This document shows, in pieces, positions 53,529-63,000 of a DNA stretch of 64,000 nucleotides. The notes under the pieces were generated by a model. It had not been told where the DNA came from and made no database searches. It worked only from the letters and a program-made list of their open reading frames with translations. This DNA is from Pseudovibrio ascidiaceicola. Lineage in GTDB: Bacteria; Pseudomonadota; Alphaproteobacteria; Rhizobiales; Stappiaceae. The DNA lies in assembly GCF_900114245.1 (NCBI RefSeq), contig NZ_FOSK01000001.1, forward strand, positions 806,001-870,000, given 5' to 3'. A program made the translations under genes and the position numbers. Positions within the stretch are counted from its first letter, which is position 1, and each line of letters begins with the position of its first letter.

Positions 53529-54410
53529 TCAGCTGTCGGATGCCATCAGATCATCCCAGATAGATTGCGCGACAACGCCAACGTCCCTGTCGCGTTTGCG
53601 GATCTGAAACAGGCGGGACTGGCGCGGCTGGAAGCCTTCAACATTCAGCAGAACCAACTCACCGCGCGCCAGTTCCTCGATGATCATGTGCTCAGGAATG
53701 CCACCCCAGCCGAGTTTGGCCTGCAGGATTTCTTTCTTGGCGGCAAAGTCTGTCACCGTCCAACGCAACCCGCCTGGCAACAAATCCCGGCTTTGGCTGA
53801 GCGCTCCGCTGCCGCTGTCTGCCACGATGATCTGAGTATACGTCTGCATTTCTGCGATGGTCTTCATATGCCTGCTCTGCGCAGGTTCAAACTCAGGGTG
53901 TGCGACGGGTAGAATGGTGACATCCGCAAATGATACCGCTTCCACCTGCTCAACGGGCACGCCATCCATGCTGGCGATAATAATATCAGCCCGGTCATGG
54001 AGCAGCCGTTCAATCGGGCCACTCATGCTCTCGCGTGACAGATGAATATGCGTTGCCGGGAACTTCGCCCGTACATGGCCAATGACCTCAAGAACACGCT
54101 GCAAGGGCAAGGTCGCAGCAATCGCCAGTGAGACTTCAGCCTCCTGTGTCGCATTGAGCGTTTTCGCCAGACTGCCCAACTCGTTCATTTGCTGCATCAC
54201 GCGAATGGCTTGCCGGTAAAACACCTCTCCCGCAGGTGTCAGTTTTGGGCGGTATGCCTCTCTGGACAGCAAGACCATATCAATTTCGGCCTCTAACTTC
54301 TTCAGCATGTGGCTGATGGCAGATTGTGACTTATGCAAACGCTCCGCCGCCCCGCGAAAAGTCCCTTCCGTTACAATCGCATGCAAAACAACCAGCTGCT
54401 CATAAGTCAT
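53529..54410 (-). CDS. LysR family transcriptional regulator
   Basis: A 293-residue regulator. The N-terminal winged helix-turn-helix has the LysR form (FRGAAERLHKSQSAISHMLKKLEAEI, about 18-43), and the rest is a periplasmic-binding-like co-inducer domain. It is divergent from the GST/NTF2-like/tautomerase operon with a 128 bp spacer that holds a perfect palindrome TTGAATATTCAA, so it most likely controls that operon. The inducer is unknown. Confidence 0.93.
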   Translation of the reverse strand: MTYEQLVVLHAIVTEGTFRGAAERLHKSQSAISHMLKKLEAEIDMVLLSREAYRPKLTPAGEVFYRQAIRVMQQMNELGSLAKTLNATQEAEVSLAIAATLPLQRVLEVIGHVRAKFPATHIHLSRESMSGPIERLLHDRADIIIASMDGVPVEQVEAVSFADVTILPVAHPEFEPAQSRHMKTIAEMQTYTQIIVADSGSGALSQSRDLLPGGLRWTVTDFAAKKEILQAKLGWGGIPEHMIIEELARGELVLLNVEGFQPRQSRLFQIRKRDRDVGVVAQSIWDDLMASDS

Positions 54411-54453
54411 AGAATACGCTCACTCAACATGATCTGAATTTCTAATCATTATC

Positions 54454-54465
54454 TTGAATATTCAA
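54454..54465. promoter_or_regulatory. Candidate LysR operator palindrome
   Basis: TTGAATATTCAA is a perfect 12 bp palindrome, 44 bp before the LysR start and 73 bp before the GST gene, where LysR regulators usually bind (T-N11-A-like). Confidence 0.6.
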
Positions 54466-54538
54466 TATTATCAATCAATCATGGGAGGCGTTATTTCCTC
54501 AAAGCCTAGCAACAAACACTTTGAGGAAAGAGCTTCCA

Positions 54539-55147
54539 ATGAAACTGTTTTACAAACCCGGCGCATGCTCCCTGGCAACCCACATCACGCTGAATGAGAT
54601 CGCAGCCGCCTACGAGATCGATAGCGTAGACACCGACGCAGGCAAAACCAGTGCAGGCATCGATTTCAAAACAATCAACCCAAAAGGCTATGTCCCCGCC
54701 CTTCAGCTCGCGTCAGGAGAGGTGCTCACAGAAGGCGCAGCGATCCTCCAATATCTGGCAGACAATCACCCGGAGCGCGGACTGGCTCCCAAAGCTGGAA
54801 CCGTTGCCCGCGCCCGTCTGCAGGAATACCTGAACTTCACCAGCTCAGAACTCCATAAAGCATTCACCCCGTTTTTCACCGCATCAGCAACGACGCAGGA
54901 CAAGGAGAAGGCTGCAAAGAACGTTGCTGCCAAGCTCAGCTATCTGGAAACTCTGTTCAGTGATGGCAGAGCGTACCTTCTGGGCGCGGAGTTCTCTGTC
55001 GCCGATGCCTATCTTTTCGTGGTTTGCAATTGGTCGAACTTTGTCGGCATCGACCTGATGGGTTGGCCGTCCCTCGCAGCTTTTGTCGAGCGCACCAGCC
55101 AGCGCCCATCAGCACAGGCCGCAATGAAAGCTGAAGGCCTGATCTGA
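54539..55147 (+). CDS. Glutathione S-transferase
   Basis: A 202-residue cytosolic GST. The start ATG 54539 gives MKLFYKPGACSLATH, typical of the bacterial beta-class GST with a Cys10 at the active site. The C-terminal helical domain follows, with FSVADAYLFVVCNW. It likely conjugates glutathione to an electrophile or reduces one. It is first in a three-gene operon; its stop overlaps the next start by one base (TGATG). Confidence 0.93.
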   Translation: MKLFYKPGACSLATHITLNEIAAAYEIDSVDTDAGKTSAGIDFKTINPKGYVPALQLASGEVLTEGAAILQYLADNHPERGLAPKAGTVARARLQEYLNFTSSELHKAFTPFFTASATTQDKEKAAKNVAAKLSYLETLFSDGRAYLLGAEFSVADAYLFVVCNWSNFVGIDLMGWPSLAAFVERTSQRPSAQAAMKAEGLI

Positions 55148-55536
55148 TGAGCAACCCACAAGCCTTTGCAGAAGTTCAGAGGGTGATGACAGGCTACTTT
55201 GACGGCCTCTATCACGCAGATACCAAGGCCCTTGCTGAAGTGTTCCACTCCGATGCGCGCTACGTCAATATGATCGAGGGGGACTACATGCATAAGTCTC
55301 TGAGCGAGTACTTTGAGATGGTGGGTCGCCGTATCCCGCCCGCAAGCAAAGGGGAGCCGCGACAGGACCGCATCCACTCCGTGGAGTTTGGTGGTTCTCA
55401 AATGGCCTTCGTCAAAGCCTCAATGACCATGATGAACCGCGAGTATCTGGACTTCCTCACCCTGACCAAAGACCAGCATGGCTGGCGGATCATGACCAAG
55501 ATCTTCACCTACATCGCAAAGCCGGAGGCAAGCTGA
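55147..55536 (+). CDS. NTF2-like (SnoaL/lumazine-binding-type) protein
   Basis: A 129-residue cytosolic protein with the NTF2 fold: an N-terminal helix (VMTGYFDGLYHADTKALAEVFHSDARYVN), central strands and a final strand with WRIMTKIFTYIA. Family members are small isomerases, hydratases or ligand-binding proteins. It is coupled to the GST and tautomerase by one-base overlaps, which suggests a shared small-molecule pathway. The substrate is unknown. Confidence 0.83.
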   Translation: MSNPQAFAEVQRVMTGYFDGLYHADTKALAEVFHSDARYVNMIEGDYMHKSLSEYFEMVGRRIPPASKGEPRQDRIHSVEFGGSQMAFVKASMTMMNREYLDFLTLTKDQHGWRIMTKIFTYIAKPEAS

Positions 55537-55757
55537 TGCCTTATGTAAACATCAAGATCACCAAGGAAGGTGGACCAGACGGCAAAGGCCCAACCGCAGA
55601 TGAAAAAGCCGAGGTGATCGCGGGCGTAACAGAGCTTCTATCCCGCGTGCTCAACAAAAAACCAAGCACGACCTTTGTGGTGATTGATGAGGTTGACCTT
55701 GAGGACTGGGGCATTGGCGGTCTACCAGTCATCCAGTATCGCCAGCAGGTGTCTTAA
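55536..55757 (+). CDS. 4-oxalocrotonate tautomerase family protein
   Basis: A 73-residue tautomerase subunit. Met is followed by Pro, which becomes the catalytic N-terminal Pro1 (MPYVNIKIT). ADEKAEVIAGVTELLSRVLNKKP and the closing strand fit the family. Forms oligomers. Last gene of the GST operon (TGATG overlap with the NTF2-like gene). The combination with a GST suggests catabolism or detoxification of a ring-cleavage-type or quinone compound, which is inference. Confidence 0.9.
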   Translation: MPYVNIKITKEGGPDGKGPTADEKAEVIAGVTELLSRVLNKKPSTTFVVIDEVDLEDWGIGGLPVIQYRQQVS

Positions 55758-55769
55758 AACACCTCAAGC

Positions 55770-55799
55770 AAAAACGCAGGGCCCAAACCCTGCGTTTTT
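55770..55799. terminator. Bidirectional terminator after the tautomerase operon
   Basis: AAAAACGCAGGG-cccaaa-CCCTGCGTTTTT, a seven-bp GC stem (55775-55781 with 55788-55794) flanked by A5 and T5. Serves both the operon and the convergent M16 peptidase gene. Confidence 0.92.
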
Positions 55800-55808
55800 C
55801 AGTTCGCC

Positions 55809-58685
55809 TTACTCCGGCAGAATTTTCAGCGTCACATTCCGGTCTGGTACCAGAAAATCGGAGGCTGCCACAACCAAGTCATCCGGTGTGATCTGCTCCA
55901 GAATTTTCGTGTAATTCTGATAGCGTTGGATCGCCTCTGGGTAGCTCACGGCCTGACTTGCCAGCTCAAACCACAGCCCATTGCTGTGTTCTGCATTGTT
56001 CATAGCTTCCAGAATAGGCTGACGAGCCCGCAGCAATTCATCTGCTGTGATGTTGCCCTTCACCTGCAAGCCTTTGACGATGTCGCGATAAACAGTCTCT
56101 GCTGCATCCACATCATCCAGTTTCAACTTGCTGGACATTCCAATGTAGCCGAAGCCTTTGATTGTGTTGGAGTTCATGCTGAACGCATAAGGGCTGTAAG
56201 TCGCGCCCATTGCCTCACGCAGTTTATCGCGCAGCCGAAGCTCTATGATGCCCTGCAGCAACTGCAGCGTGTAGCTCTGCGTTGCATCTGCATCATCACT
56301 GGTCTTCCAGTAATGCTGCAAAAGCGCCGCGTCACTGTCACCCTCATGGGTCAAAGAAACAGCCTGTGCCTCTGGAAACTCAATGCCAGTTGCGTAGCTA
56401 TGTTTCGGAGCGTCAAAAGACTGCTGCAAAGCACCAAAAGTCTCGGCAACTGCGTCCAGAGCAGCCTGCACCTCAAGGTCGCCTACAATACCAATCTCGA
56501 TCGGACCTTTTTGAGCGATGCGAGAGATGATCGGCTTCAGTTCCTCATAGTTACGCTCCAGCAGAGCCTCTTCACTTCCTGCACCCCAGCGTTTGTCGCC
56601 ACTATGCAAAATGCGGGAGAACTCGCGTCCACGAACAGCTTCAGCAGAGCTACGGGAGTTTTTGTAGGTCTCTTTCAGGCTCTTTTGATAGAATGCAGCG
56701 CCTTCAGGACGATAGGCCGGATCCGTCAGATAAGCCGCGATCACCTGCAGCTGCAGCTTCAGATCGTCCGGTGTCGTTCCATATTGTCCGGAAATTCCAT
56801 CTTCGCCAAAGGAAAGACCAACACCAACCTGGGTTCCGGAAAGAACCTTATCCAGATCAGCAACCGAGTACTTGCCAAGGCCACCAACAATAAACGCACT
56901 CTGGAAGAAGCCCGCCAAACCGTCTTTATCAGCAGGCAAGTCTTCAATACCGCGACCTGTGCGCAGGGAAACAAACACCTTGCCCTTGTCAAAGTCGGTC
57001 TGCTTAAAGTTCAGCACCACACCGTTTTCAAAAGTGTAAGAGCGGATCTGTCCAAAACTGGTGATCGTCTGCTGAGCAACTTTGCCTTTCGGCCCAAAGC
57101 TCTCGTAGTCAAAGTTGGTTAGAGATTTGGCTTCAAAGGCAGCAACGGGGCGCGATTGGCTCTCTTCAAACACGGAGAGAATGGTCTCCTCGGCATTTGG
57201 AAATGTCTCTGCAGTCGTCATAAAGAGGTTTGGTTGCGCACCTTCCCAAAGCTCTAGCAGAGCCTTTGAGACCTGTCGGGCTTTCAGGTCAGAAAAGTGC
57301 TCCTGAAAGAAGGCTAGATTATCGGCAGAGGATGTGGTGACGCTCTCATTGAGCACATCCCGCACGAGTCTGTTGGCAATAGCGCGGTTTGGAATGGTCT
57401 CCTCCGCTTTCACAGCAACTTCCAGTGAGTTGAGACGGTTCACCAGCTGTCGGTCAACTTCTTCCTGTGTCACGCCATAAGCCAGTGTTTGCCGAAGTTT
57501 TTGCTCCAGCAATGCAAAACCGTCCTGCCACTTGTCGGTGGCAACAGTCGCGCTGGCAACAACAGTATCGGCAAAGTCTTCGCTGTAATAATCTGTGCCA
57601 GCAGTGACCATTGTATCGTGAGAGGCAAGAGCTGCATCACGCAACCGCTCCTTCAAAATACTGATGCCGATCCCACGCAGTGTGTTCTGAATACGGTTCT
57701 GCTTGTTATCAACCAGTTCTTGAGAAGGCTTGACGAGATAGATGCTCACAACAGTCGGCAGGGACGGTTCAACAAAAAACGCTGCACGCGGAGCGTCAGC
57801 AACCTTCAATGTCCCAAAATCGGGCTCCTCGCTGTCCAGCTCCTCTGCATTCGCAGGGCGTTTCCAGTCCGCAAAATGCTTCTGTATGGCTGCTTCTGTC
57901 GCCTCAACATCAATATCGCCAGTCACAACCACTGTGGTCCGGCCCGGCGTATAATAGCTTTCATAAAAGTCGCGCAAGGTTGCTTGGTCAACGGCATCAA
58001 TGCCGTCCATCGTCCCAACCGGCAGCAGGGTCCGCGGTTTCACACCCGGATAAAGGTAGTCGAATCTGGCAACCAGCGCATCATAACCGGGGCCGTAATT
58101 GCCGCGCACTTCAGAGGCAACAACACCACGCTCACGGTCAATCGCACTTGTTGAAAGCGTCAGCTCGCTTGCTGTCTCGCGCATAATAAACAGCGCAGTG
58201 TCCAGCAACTCCGCATCAGCTGAGGGCAGGGAAAGGCGGTATGTGGTGCTGTTCAATGTGGTCGCTGCATTGGTTCCGGCGCCAAACGCCAGTCCTGCGC
58301 GCTCCAGCAGGGCCACCATCTCGCCTTCTGGCACATTGGTCGAACCGTTAAACGCCATATGCTCCAGATAGTGAGCGGCACCTGGTTCCGACCCTTTTTC
58401 CAAAGAGGAGCCAGCATCAACCGCCATACGAACCTCAATCTGGTTCTTGGGGGATTGGCTCTGAACCAGCAGATACCGCATGCCATTGGGCAGCTGACGA
58501 GAGATTATTCTGGGGTGCAGCTTAAGGTCGGTTTCAGGAAACCAATAGGATTGCTGATCTTTAGCAACCTGCAGCGTCGGCTTTGGCTGAGGGGGAGTGG
58601 CGGTCTCCTGCGCATAAACAGGAACAGAAAAGACCAGTCCAGTACTCAGCAGTGCTGGCACCATAAGGTGTCGGATTACGTGCAT
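55809..58685 (-). CDS. M16 family (pitrilysin-like) zinc peptidase, exported
   Basis: A 958-residue exported protease. ATG 58685 follows AGGG and gives an N-terminus with a signal peptide ending near VYA (25) before QETA. The inverted zinc motif HYLEH (His105, Glu108, His109) lies in the first M16 domain, with the distal Glu in the following helix region. Two full pairs of M16 domains are present (the PqqL/YhjJ-type size). Probably a periplasmic peptidase degrading peptides. It stands alone. Confidence 0.92.
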   Translation of the reverse strand: MHVIRHLMVPALLSTGLVFSVPVYAQETATPPQPKPTLQVAKDQQSYWFPETDLKLHPRIISRQLPNGMRYLLVQSQSPKNQIEVRMAVDAGSSLEKGSEPGAAHYLEHMAFNGSTNVPEGEMVALLERAGLAFGAGTNAATTLNSTTYRLSLPSADAELLDTALFIMRETASELTLSTSAIDRERGVVASEVRGNYGPGYDALVARFDYLYPGVKPRTLLPVGTMDGIDAVDQATLRDFYESYYTPGRTTVVVTGDIDVEATEAAIQKHFADWKRPANAEELDSEEPDFGTLKVADAPRAAFFVEPSLPTVVSIYLVKPSQELVDNKQNRIQNTLRGIGISILKERLRDAALASHDTMVTAGTDYYSEDFADTVVASATVATDKWQDGFALLEQKLRQTLAYGVTQEEVDRQLVNRLNSLEVAVKAEETIPNRAIANRLVRDVLNESVTTSSADNLAFFQEHFSDLKARQVSKALLELWEGAQPNLFMTTAETFPNAEETILSVFEESQSRPVAAFEAKSLTNFDYESFGPKGKVAQQTITSFGQIRSYTFENGVVLNFKQTDFDKGKVFVSLRTGRGIEDLPADKDGLAGFFQSAFIVGGLGKYSVADLDKVLSGTQVGVGLSFGEDGISGQYGTTPDDLKLQLQVIAAYLTDPAYRPEGAAFYQKSLKETYKNSRSSAEAVRGREFSRILHSGDKRWGAGSEEALLERNYEELKPIISRIAQKGPIEIGIVGDLEVQAALDAVAETFGALQQSFDAPKHSYATGIEFPEAQAVSLTHEGDSDAALLQHYWKTSDDADATQSYTLQLLQGIIELRLRDKLREAMGATYSPYAFSMNSNTIKGFGYIGMSSKLKLDDVDAAETVYRDIVKGLQVKGNITADELLRARQPILEAMNNAEHSNGLWFELASQAVSYPEAIQRYQNYTKILEQITPDDLVVAASDFLVPDRNVTLKILPE

Positions 58686-58984
58686 TATTGTTTCCCTGCG
58701 TGCCGCCCAAATTGTCGCTGTGCTTTTGTAATGGTGCTCCAAGTGTGAAGATGTTCACGAAAGCACAACCCCATGCTTCAGCGCGCAGGTTTTGCAGACT
58801 TTATTGAAGTCCGTCACAAAATAAATCCTAAGCTGAACCCGAGTGCCCGCGAGGTCTTCACCTCGTAAAAGCTACATCTGCGTAATTATCATAAACTTTG
58901 CGGTTATCTATATGCTTTCGCTTCATGTTGCTTTTGTGGCAAAAACAACTTTGAGGCTATGATGTAAAGCAACACCACAAAACA

Positions 58985-59012
58985 AAAACGCAGAACCTAA
59001 GCCCCGCGTTTT
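58985..59012 (-). terminator. Terminator of pyrE
   Basis: AAAACGC...GCGTTTT stem with a GG-rich loop on the minus strand, followed by TTTGTTTT. It sits 30 bp behind the pyrE stop. Confidence 0.65.
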
Positions 59013-59044
59013 CGTCAAATCAATGCGTTCGGTTGAAGCGATGC

Positions 59045-59740
59045 TTAGAGCGGCAGCTCGCTGACGCCGCCGTTGGCTGCAGACCATTCCAGCGGATTGT
59101 TGAGGAACTTCTCAACTTCGTTCACCTTCTCAGCTGAGAAGTAATCGTTCGTGCGGCAAACGCGCAGGATGTCGTGCCATGTGGCAAGGTAGTGCAGGTT
59201 CACACCATGCTCCGCCAGCTTGCCCTTCGTTTCCGGGAAGATGTCGTAGTAGAACACCACCAGCGTGTCGGTCACGTCAGCACCTGCCTTGCGCAGAGCT
59301 TCACAGAACTTGATTTTGGAACCGCCATCGGTGGTCAGGTCTTCCACCAGCAGCACGTTCTGCCCTTCGTGGATGTCACCTTCAATCTGCGCGTCACGGC
59401 CATAGCCCTTCGGCTTCTTGCGCACATACTGCATTGGCAGTGCCATCTTGTCCGCAATCCATGCTGCAAACGGAATGCCAGCTGTCTCTCCGCCTGCGAT
59501 CGCATCAAACTTCTCAAAGCCTGCATCACGCAGCAGTGTTGCCACGGCAAACTCCATCAAGGTGCCACGAATGCGCGGGTAGGAGATCAGTTTACGGCAG
59601 TCGATATAAACCGGGCTCGCAAGGCCGGATGCCAGAATGTACGGTTCTTCTGGACGGAAGTTCACCGCCTTGATTTCCATGAGCATTTTTGCGGTCAGTT
59701 CCGCCATCACTTCGCGGTCAGGAAAAGAATTGGAAAACAT
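59045..59740 (-). CDS. pyrE: Orotate phosphoribosyltransferase
   Basis: Converts orotate and PRPP to OMP, the fifth step of pyrimidine synthesis. The 231 residues have the PRPP-binding loop [15 protein letters not shown] (128-142) and the upstream [12 protein letters not shown] flexible loop. Start ATG 59740. Its 5' side holds a strong terminator after pyrC on the same strand, so pyrE either has its own promoter or is read past an attenuator. Family length is normal. Confidence 0.95.
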   Translation of the reverse strand: MFSNSFPDREVMAELTAKMLMEIKAVNFRPEEPYILASGLASPVYIDCRKLISYPRIRGTLMEFAVATLLRDAGFEKFDAIAGGETAGIPFAAWIADKMALPMQYVRKKPKGYGRDAQIEGDIHEGQNVLLVEDLTTDGGSKIKFCEALRKAGADVTDTLVVFYYDIFPETKGKLAEHGVNLHYLATWHDILRVCRTNDYFSAEKVNEVEKFLNNPLEWSAANGGVSELPL

Positions 59741-59816
59741 CGCTGTCCCTCAAGTCACAGTAGGTGGTTTAGAATACGTGGGATGACAGGGAGCTGGCAC
59801 CGCATGCATTCATGTC

Positions 59817-59861
59817 AAAAAAAAGCAGCTTGCCCCGGCCATATTAGGTGCAAACTGCTTT
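59817..59861 (-). terminator. Terminator or attenuator between pyrC and pyrE
   Basis: On the minus strand AAAGCAG-T-TTGC pairs with GCAA-G-CTGCTTT, followed by a U8 run (complement 59817-59824). It lies 12 bp after the pyrC stop and 77 bp before the pyrE start. Confidence 0.78.
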
Positions 59862-59872
59862 GAAACTCATCT

Positions 59873-60919
59873 TTAGGTCTCAACCTTCCAGAATATATCA
59901 AATCCCGGATTGAAGAGGGTCACCGGCCCATCCGGTGTTGGAATACTCGGCGGGTAACTGACCTTTTCATCGGCCTTTACCAAATCAATGGTGGTCTCGT
60001 TTGGTGCCATGCCATAAAACGCCGGACCATTGAGAGAGGTAAACGCCTCAAGCTTGTCGAGCGCGCCTTCCTGTTCAAACACGTGTGCCAGACAGCTCAT
60101 AGTGTTTGGCGCAGAGAAGATACCAGCACAGCCACACTCACACAGCTTGTTCTGGTCAAGGTGCGGAGCACTGTCTGTACCAAGGAAGAAACGTGCATCA
60201 CCAGAGGTAGCCGCAGCACGCAGCGCAAGGCGGTGCTTTTCACGCTTCGCCACAGGCAGGCAGTAAAAGTGAGGCTTGATGCCACCAACAAGAATGTCGT
60301 TGCGGTTGATGATCAGGTGGTGCGTGGTGATCGTTGCTGCCAGATTATCACCGCCAGACTTGGCATAGTTGACGCCTTCTTCCGTCGTGATGTGTTCCAT
60401 CACCACTTTCAGCTTAGGAAACTTGCGGCGGATCGGGTCCAGTACAGTTTCAATGAACACCGCTTCTCGATCGAAGATGTCCACGTCAGAAGTTGTAACC
60501 TCACCATGCACCAGAAGCGGCAAGCCGATCTCTGCCATGCGCTCCAGAACGCCGGCCACCTTATCAAAGTCGCGCACACCACTTTGCGAGTTGGTCGTCG
60601 CGCCAGCAGGATAAAGCTTCACCGCAGTCACCAGACCAGACTTTGCCGCCTGTTCCAGATCATCCGCATCTGTGGTTTCTGTCAGATAAAGCGTCATCAA
60701 AGGAGTGAAGTCGTGATCCTCTGGCATCGCCGCGAGAATGCGATCCCGGTAACCGGCAGCATCCTGACTGGTGACAACAGGCGGCACCAGATTGGGCATA
60801 ATAATCGCGCGGCCAAAATTTGCGGAGGTTGATGGCAGAACGGATGTCAGCATCTCACCATCACGTAAGTGCAGGTGCCAGTCATCAGGCCGTCTAATGG
60901 TCAGGCGGGTCTCGGTCAT
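59873..60919 (-). CDS. pyrC: Dihydroorotase
   Basis: Zinc amidohydrolase closing carbamoyl aspartate to dihydroorotate. ATG 60919 is chosen: GGAG lies seven bases upstream and the protein is 348 residues, the length of E. coli PyrC. Earlier starts in frame (60925, 60979) are less supported. Class II features are seen: HLHLRDG with His15 and His17, the carbamylated Lys101 in [12 protein letters not shown], and [10 protein letters not shown] with the catalytic Asp. It is upstream of pyrE on the same strand. Confidence 0.95.
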   Translation of the reverse strand: MTETRLTIRRPDDWHLHLRDGEMLTSVLPSTSANFGRAIIMPNLVPPVVTSQDAAGYRDRILAAMPEDHDFTPLMTLYLTETTDADDLEQAAKSGLVTAVKLYPAGATTNSQSGVRDFDKVAGVLERMAEIGLPLLVHGEVTTSDVDIFDREAVFIETVLDPIRRKFPKLKVVMEHITTEEGVNYAKSGGDNLAATITTHHLIINRNDILVGGIKPHFYCLPVAKREKHRLALRAAATSGDARFFLGTDSAPHLDQNKLCECGCAGIFSAPNTMSCLAHVFEQEGALDKLEAFTSLNGPAFYGMAPNETTIDLVKADEKVSYPPSIPTPDGPVTLFNPGFDIFWKVET

Positions 60920-61313
60920 CTTCATGCTCCGTGTGGTCGAAAGGCTGCGCGACATCGGTTTACTGCCCAATGCCACCAAATCTCAAGGCAAAAGTGAGTT
61001 TTTTGAGCATCTCGCACAAATACGTAGTTAAGGGAACTAGCCCTTCGGCTGAAATGCGCAACGTAAAATCTCAAATTCGAGCCAGCTACGCAGAATTCGC
61101 TATCCACATCTTCGTGGGATCAATCGACCCAGCACAACTCCTAGGCGAATCTACCTGTCAATTCTCGCAGATAGCCAAGCCCCAAATTTACATGGATTGA
61201 TCTGATGGGTGGATTATCATAATGTTCCCCATATGTACTAGTTTAATTCTCTGTTGGTTCTAGTTTTCGAGGGCGAGTCGTAACGTCAGTCTTCGCAACT
61301 TGATCTCTTTCAA
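60920..61313. other. 394 bp intergenic region without a gene
   Basis: Short open frames exist but none has a start, composition or context that supports a gene. The promoter for pyrC (leftward) and for the nucleotidyltransferase-like gene (rightward) must be here; no clear boxes could be picked. Confidence 0.5.
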
Positions 61314-62000
61314 ATGAAAAGCATGACCATATCAGCTCGCACAGCAACGGCCTCCTCAGCCAATCCCACTCCCAAGGAGAAGATCACCTCCTTGCCATCA
61401 CGTGTTTCCCCTGTTCACCACGGCGCAGGTGAGCAGGGGCGCGTGTATTTTATCGAAGAGGTCATCCGCTCAACTGTGCTCTATGATCTGCTGAAGGTCC
61501 TGCGTGACGCCCAGTTGCCAGACGCATGGCTCGCATCCGGTGCAATCTACCAAAGTGTCTGGAATGCACTGACGGGCAGGGAGGCCGGACACGGCATCAA
61601 GGACTACGACCTGATCTATCATGATGAAGCTGACATATCCTACGAGGCCGAAGACCGTGTGATCACTAGTCTCGCCAAAGCCTGTGACCCTCTGAGGCTT
61701 CCAGTCGAAATCCGCAATCAGGCCCGCGTGCACCTCTGGTTCCCCAAGCATTTCGGCATAGACTATCCCAAACTCGGCTGCTCGCTGGAGTCACTCCTCT
61801 ACTACGCCTCCACAACCCACTCCGTCGCCGCTCGCCTCCACGACGATGATCGCCTGCAAATCGAAGCCCCCTTCGGACTGGAACCCATCTTCCAAATGCA
61901 GATGCTCCCCAACAAGGTCCTGCCAAACGAAGAGACCTTCACCCGCAAAGCCACCCGCCTCACAGAACACTGGCCGGAACTGACAGTCGTCCCTTGGTAG
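61314..62000 (+). CDS. Nucleotidyltransferase-fold protein
   Basis: A 228-residue protein of a bacterial nucleotidyltransferase family (DUF925/NTP_transf_6-like). The motif SGAIYQSVWN (75-84) is the glycine-serine-like loop, and KDYDLIYHD (96-104) supplies acidic residues Asp97, Asp99 and Asp104. A C-terminal APFGLEPIFQMQM segment is shared with the next gene. Substrate unknown. The start is ATG 61314; the first 40 residues are a low-complexity Ser/Thr/Ala/Pro leader, so a later start is possible. Confidence 0.78.
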   Translation: MKSMTISARTATASSANPTPKEKITSLPSRVSPVHHGAGEQGRVYFIEEVIRSTVLYDLLKVLRDAQLPDAWLASGAIYQSVWNALTGREAGHGIKDYDLIYHDEADISYEAEDRVITSLAKACDPLRLPVEIRNQARVHLWFPKHFGIDYPKLGCSLESLLYYASTTHSVAARLHDDDRLQIEAPFGLEPIFQMQMLPNKVLPNEETFTRKATRLTEHWPELTVVPW

Positions 62001-62337
62001 GTCGGCGCAATTTTTTCGGGGCATTTCAAACCCCACTTTTCAGTCCGCAAAGATGGCATTTCTTCGCCAACCACTTGTAAGCATTGGCATGACCAGCCGG
62101 CCTCAACAGCACGCGACCTGTAATTGATCCTCAACATTGTTTACCAAGGCCCAACCCACCAATGGATTATCTCATTGGAATCTTTTAGTAGTTAGAAAGA
62201 GTAGGGCATCTCCCCGAGGCATGGATTCCAATCTTCGGCTCAGAGTATGCATAAACATGAAGTGTCAGAGCATCATTAGTGATCCAGTTTGATCGCCAGA
62301 TACTCTGAAATGAACCGGTGCAGGCGTCATCAGGGCT
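62001..62337. other. 337 bp gap between the two nucleotidyltransferase paralogues
   Basis: Nothing certain is seen. The gap is too long for simple operon coupling; a separate promoter for the second gene is likely. Confidence 0.4.
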
Positions 62338-62994
62338 ATGCCAAAATTAGTGCGTCACTCAGCTTTGGCCAATGCCAACTTGGAGTACCTGGATCAGGCA
62401 ACGCTCGCGGACCCTCAACTCACCAGTGAGGAGGATCGCAAGCGTTTACTTGAGCTGGTCCTTCGATCCAATGCGCATCTGATTTCCGCAATGAAGGGCA
62501 TCAGATCCCTCCAGCTGCCAGACTGGTGCATCTCCGGCCCCTCCATCGCATGGCCACTTTGGACCGCGTTGAAGGGCAATCCTGCCATGGCAGGCAACCA
62601 CCAGCTCTACATCACCTACTACGATCCATCAGAGCAAGCCCTCGAAAAAGAAGCCACCTACCTGCGCCATATCCGTCAGGTCCTGAGCGCTGGGCCATAT
62701 CAGGTGCACCTGTCCAATCAGGCAGGCCATGTCATCCATCATGACAGCGAGCGGATGAGCAATGGAACACCAGTCACATGCACCGCAGAAGCGTTGGTAC
62801 GTGACCCAGTCCAAACCTACGCTCTCGGTGTCCGGCTTGAGGTCAATGGAAGTTTCACCGTCCTGGCGCCGTTCGGCTTGTCTGGTGTTTTCTCAATGAA
62901 GATGGAACGCAACACCGGATATTGCGACGAAGAGCACTTCCTCTACAAACTCCGCCGCGTGGAAGCCATGTGGCCAAGCGTTGCGCTCAGATAA
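62338..62994 (+). CDS. Degenerate nucleotidyltransferase-like paralogue
   Basis: A 218-residue protein that aligns by eye with the preceding gene. The loop is CISGPSIAWPLWTAL (64-78), and the C-terminal segment APFGLSGVFSMKM is conserved. The acidic block, however, reads NHQLYITYYD (87-96) in place of KDYDLIYHD, so the first two Asp residues are lost. It probably cannot bind metal as its neighbour may. It could be a partner or regulator of it. Start ATG 62338. Confidence 0.72.
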   Translation: MPKLVRHSALANANLEYLDQATLADPQLTSEEDRKRLLELVLRSNAHLISAMKGIRSLQLPDWCISGPSIAWPLWTALKGNPAMAGNHQLYITYYDPSEQALEKEATYLRHIRQVLSAGPYQVHLSNQAGHVIHHDSERMSNGTPVTCTAEALVRDPVQTYALGVRLEVNGSFTVLAPFGLSGVFSMKMERNTGYCDEEHFLYKLRRVEAMWPSVALR

Positions 62995-63000
62995 CGCATG

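Noticed and set aside
55926-57122. A 398-codon open frame on the plus strand
   Set aside because: Antisense to the M16 peptidase gene. Odd composition and no motif.
60931-61200. An 89-codon open frame in the pyrC upstream region
   Set aside because: Overlaps pyrC antisense, no ribosome-binding site, no domain.
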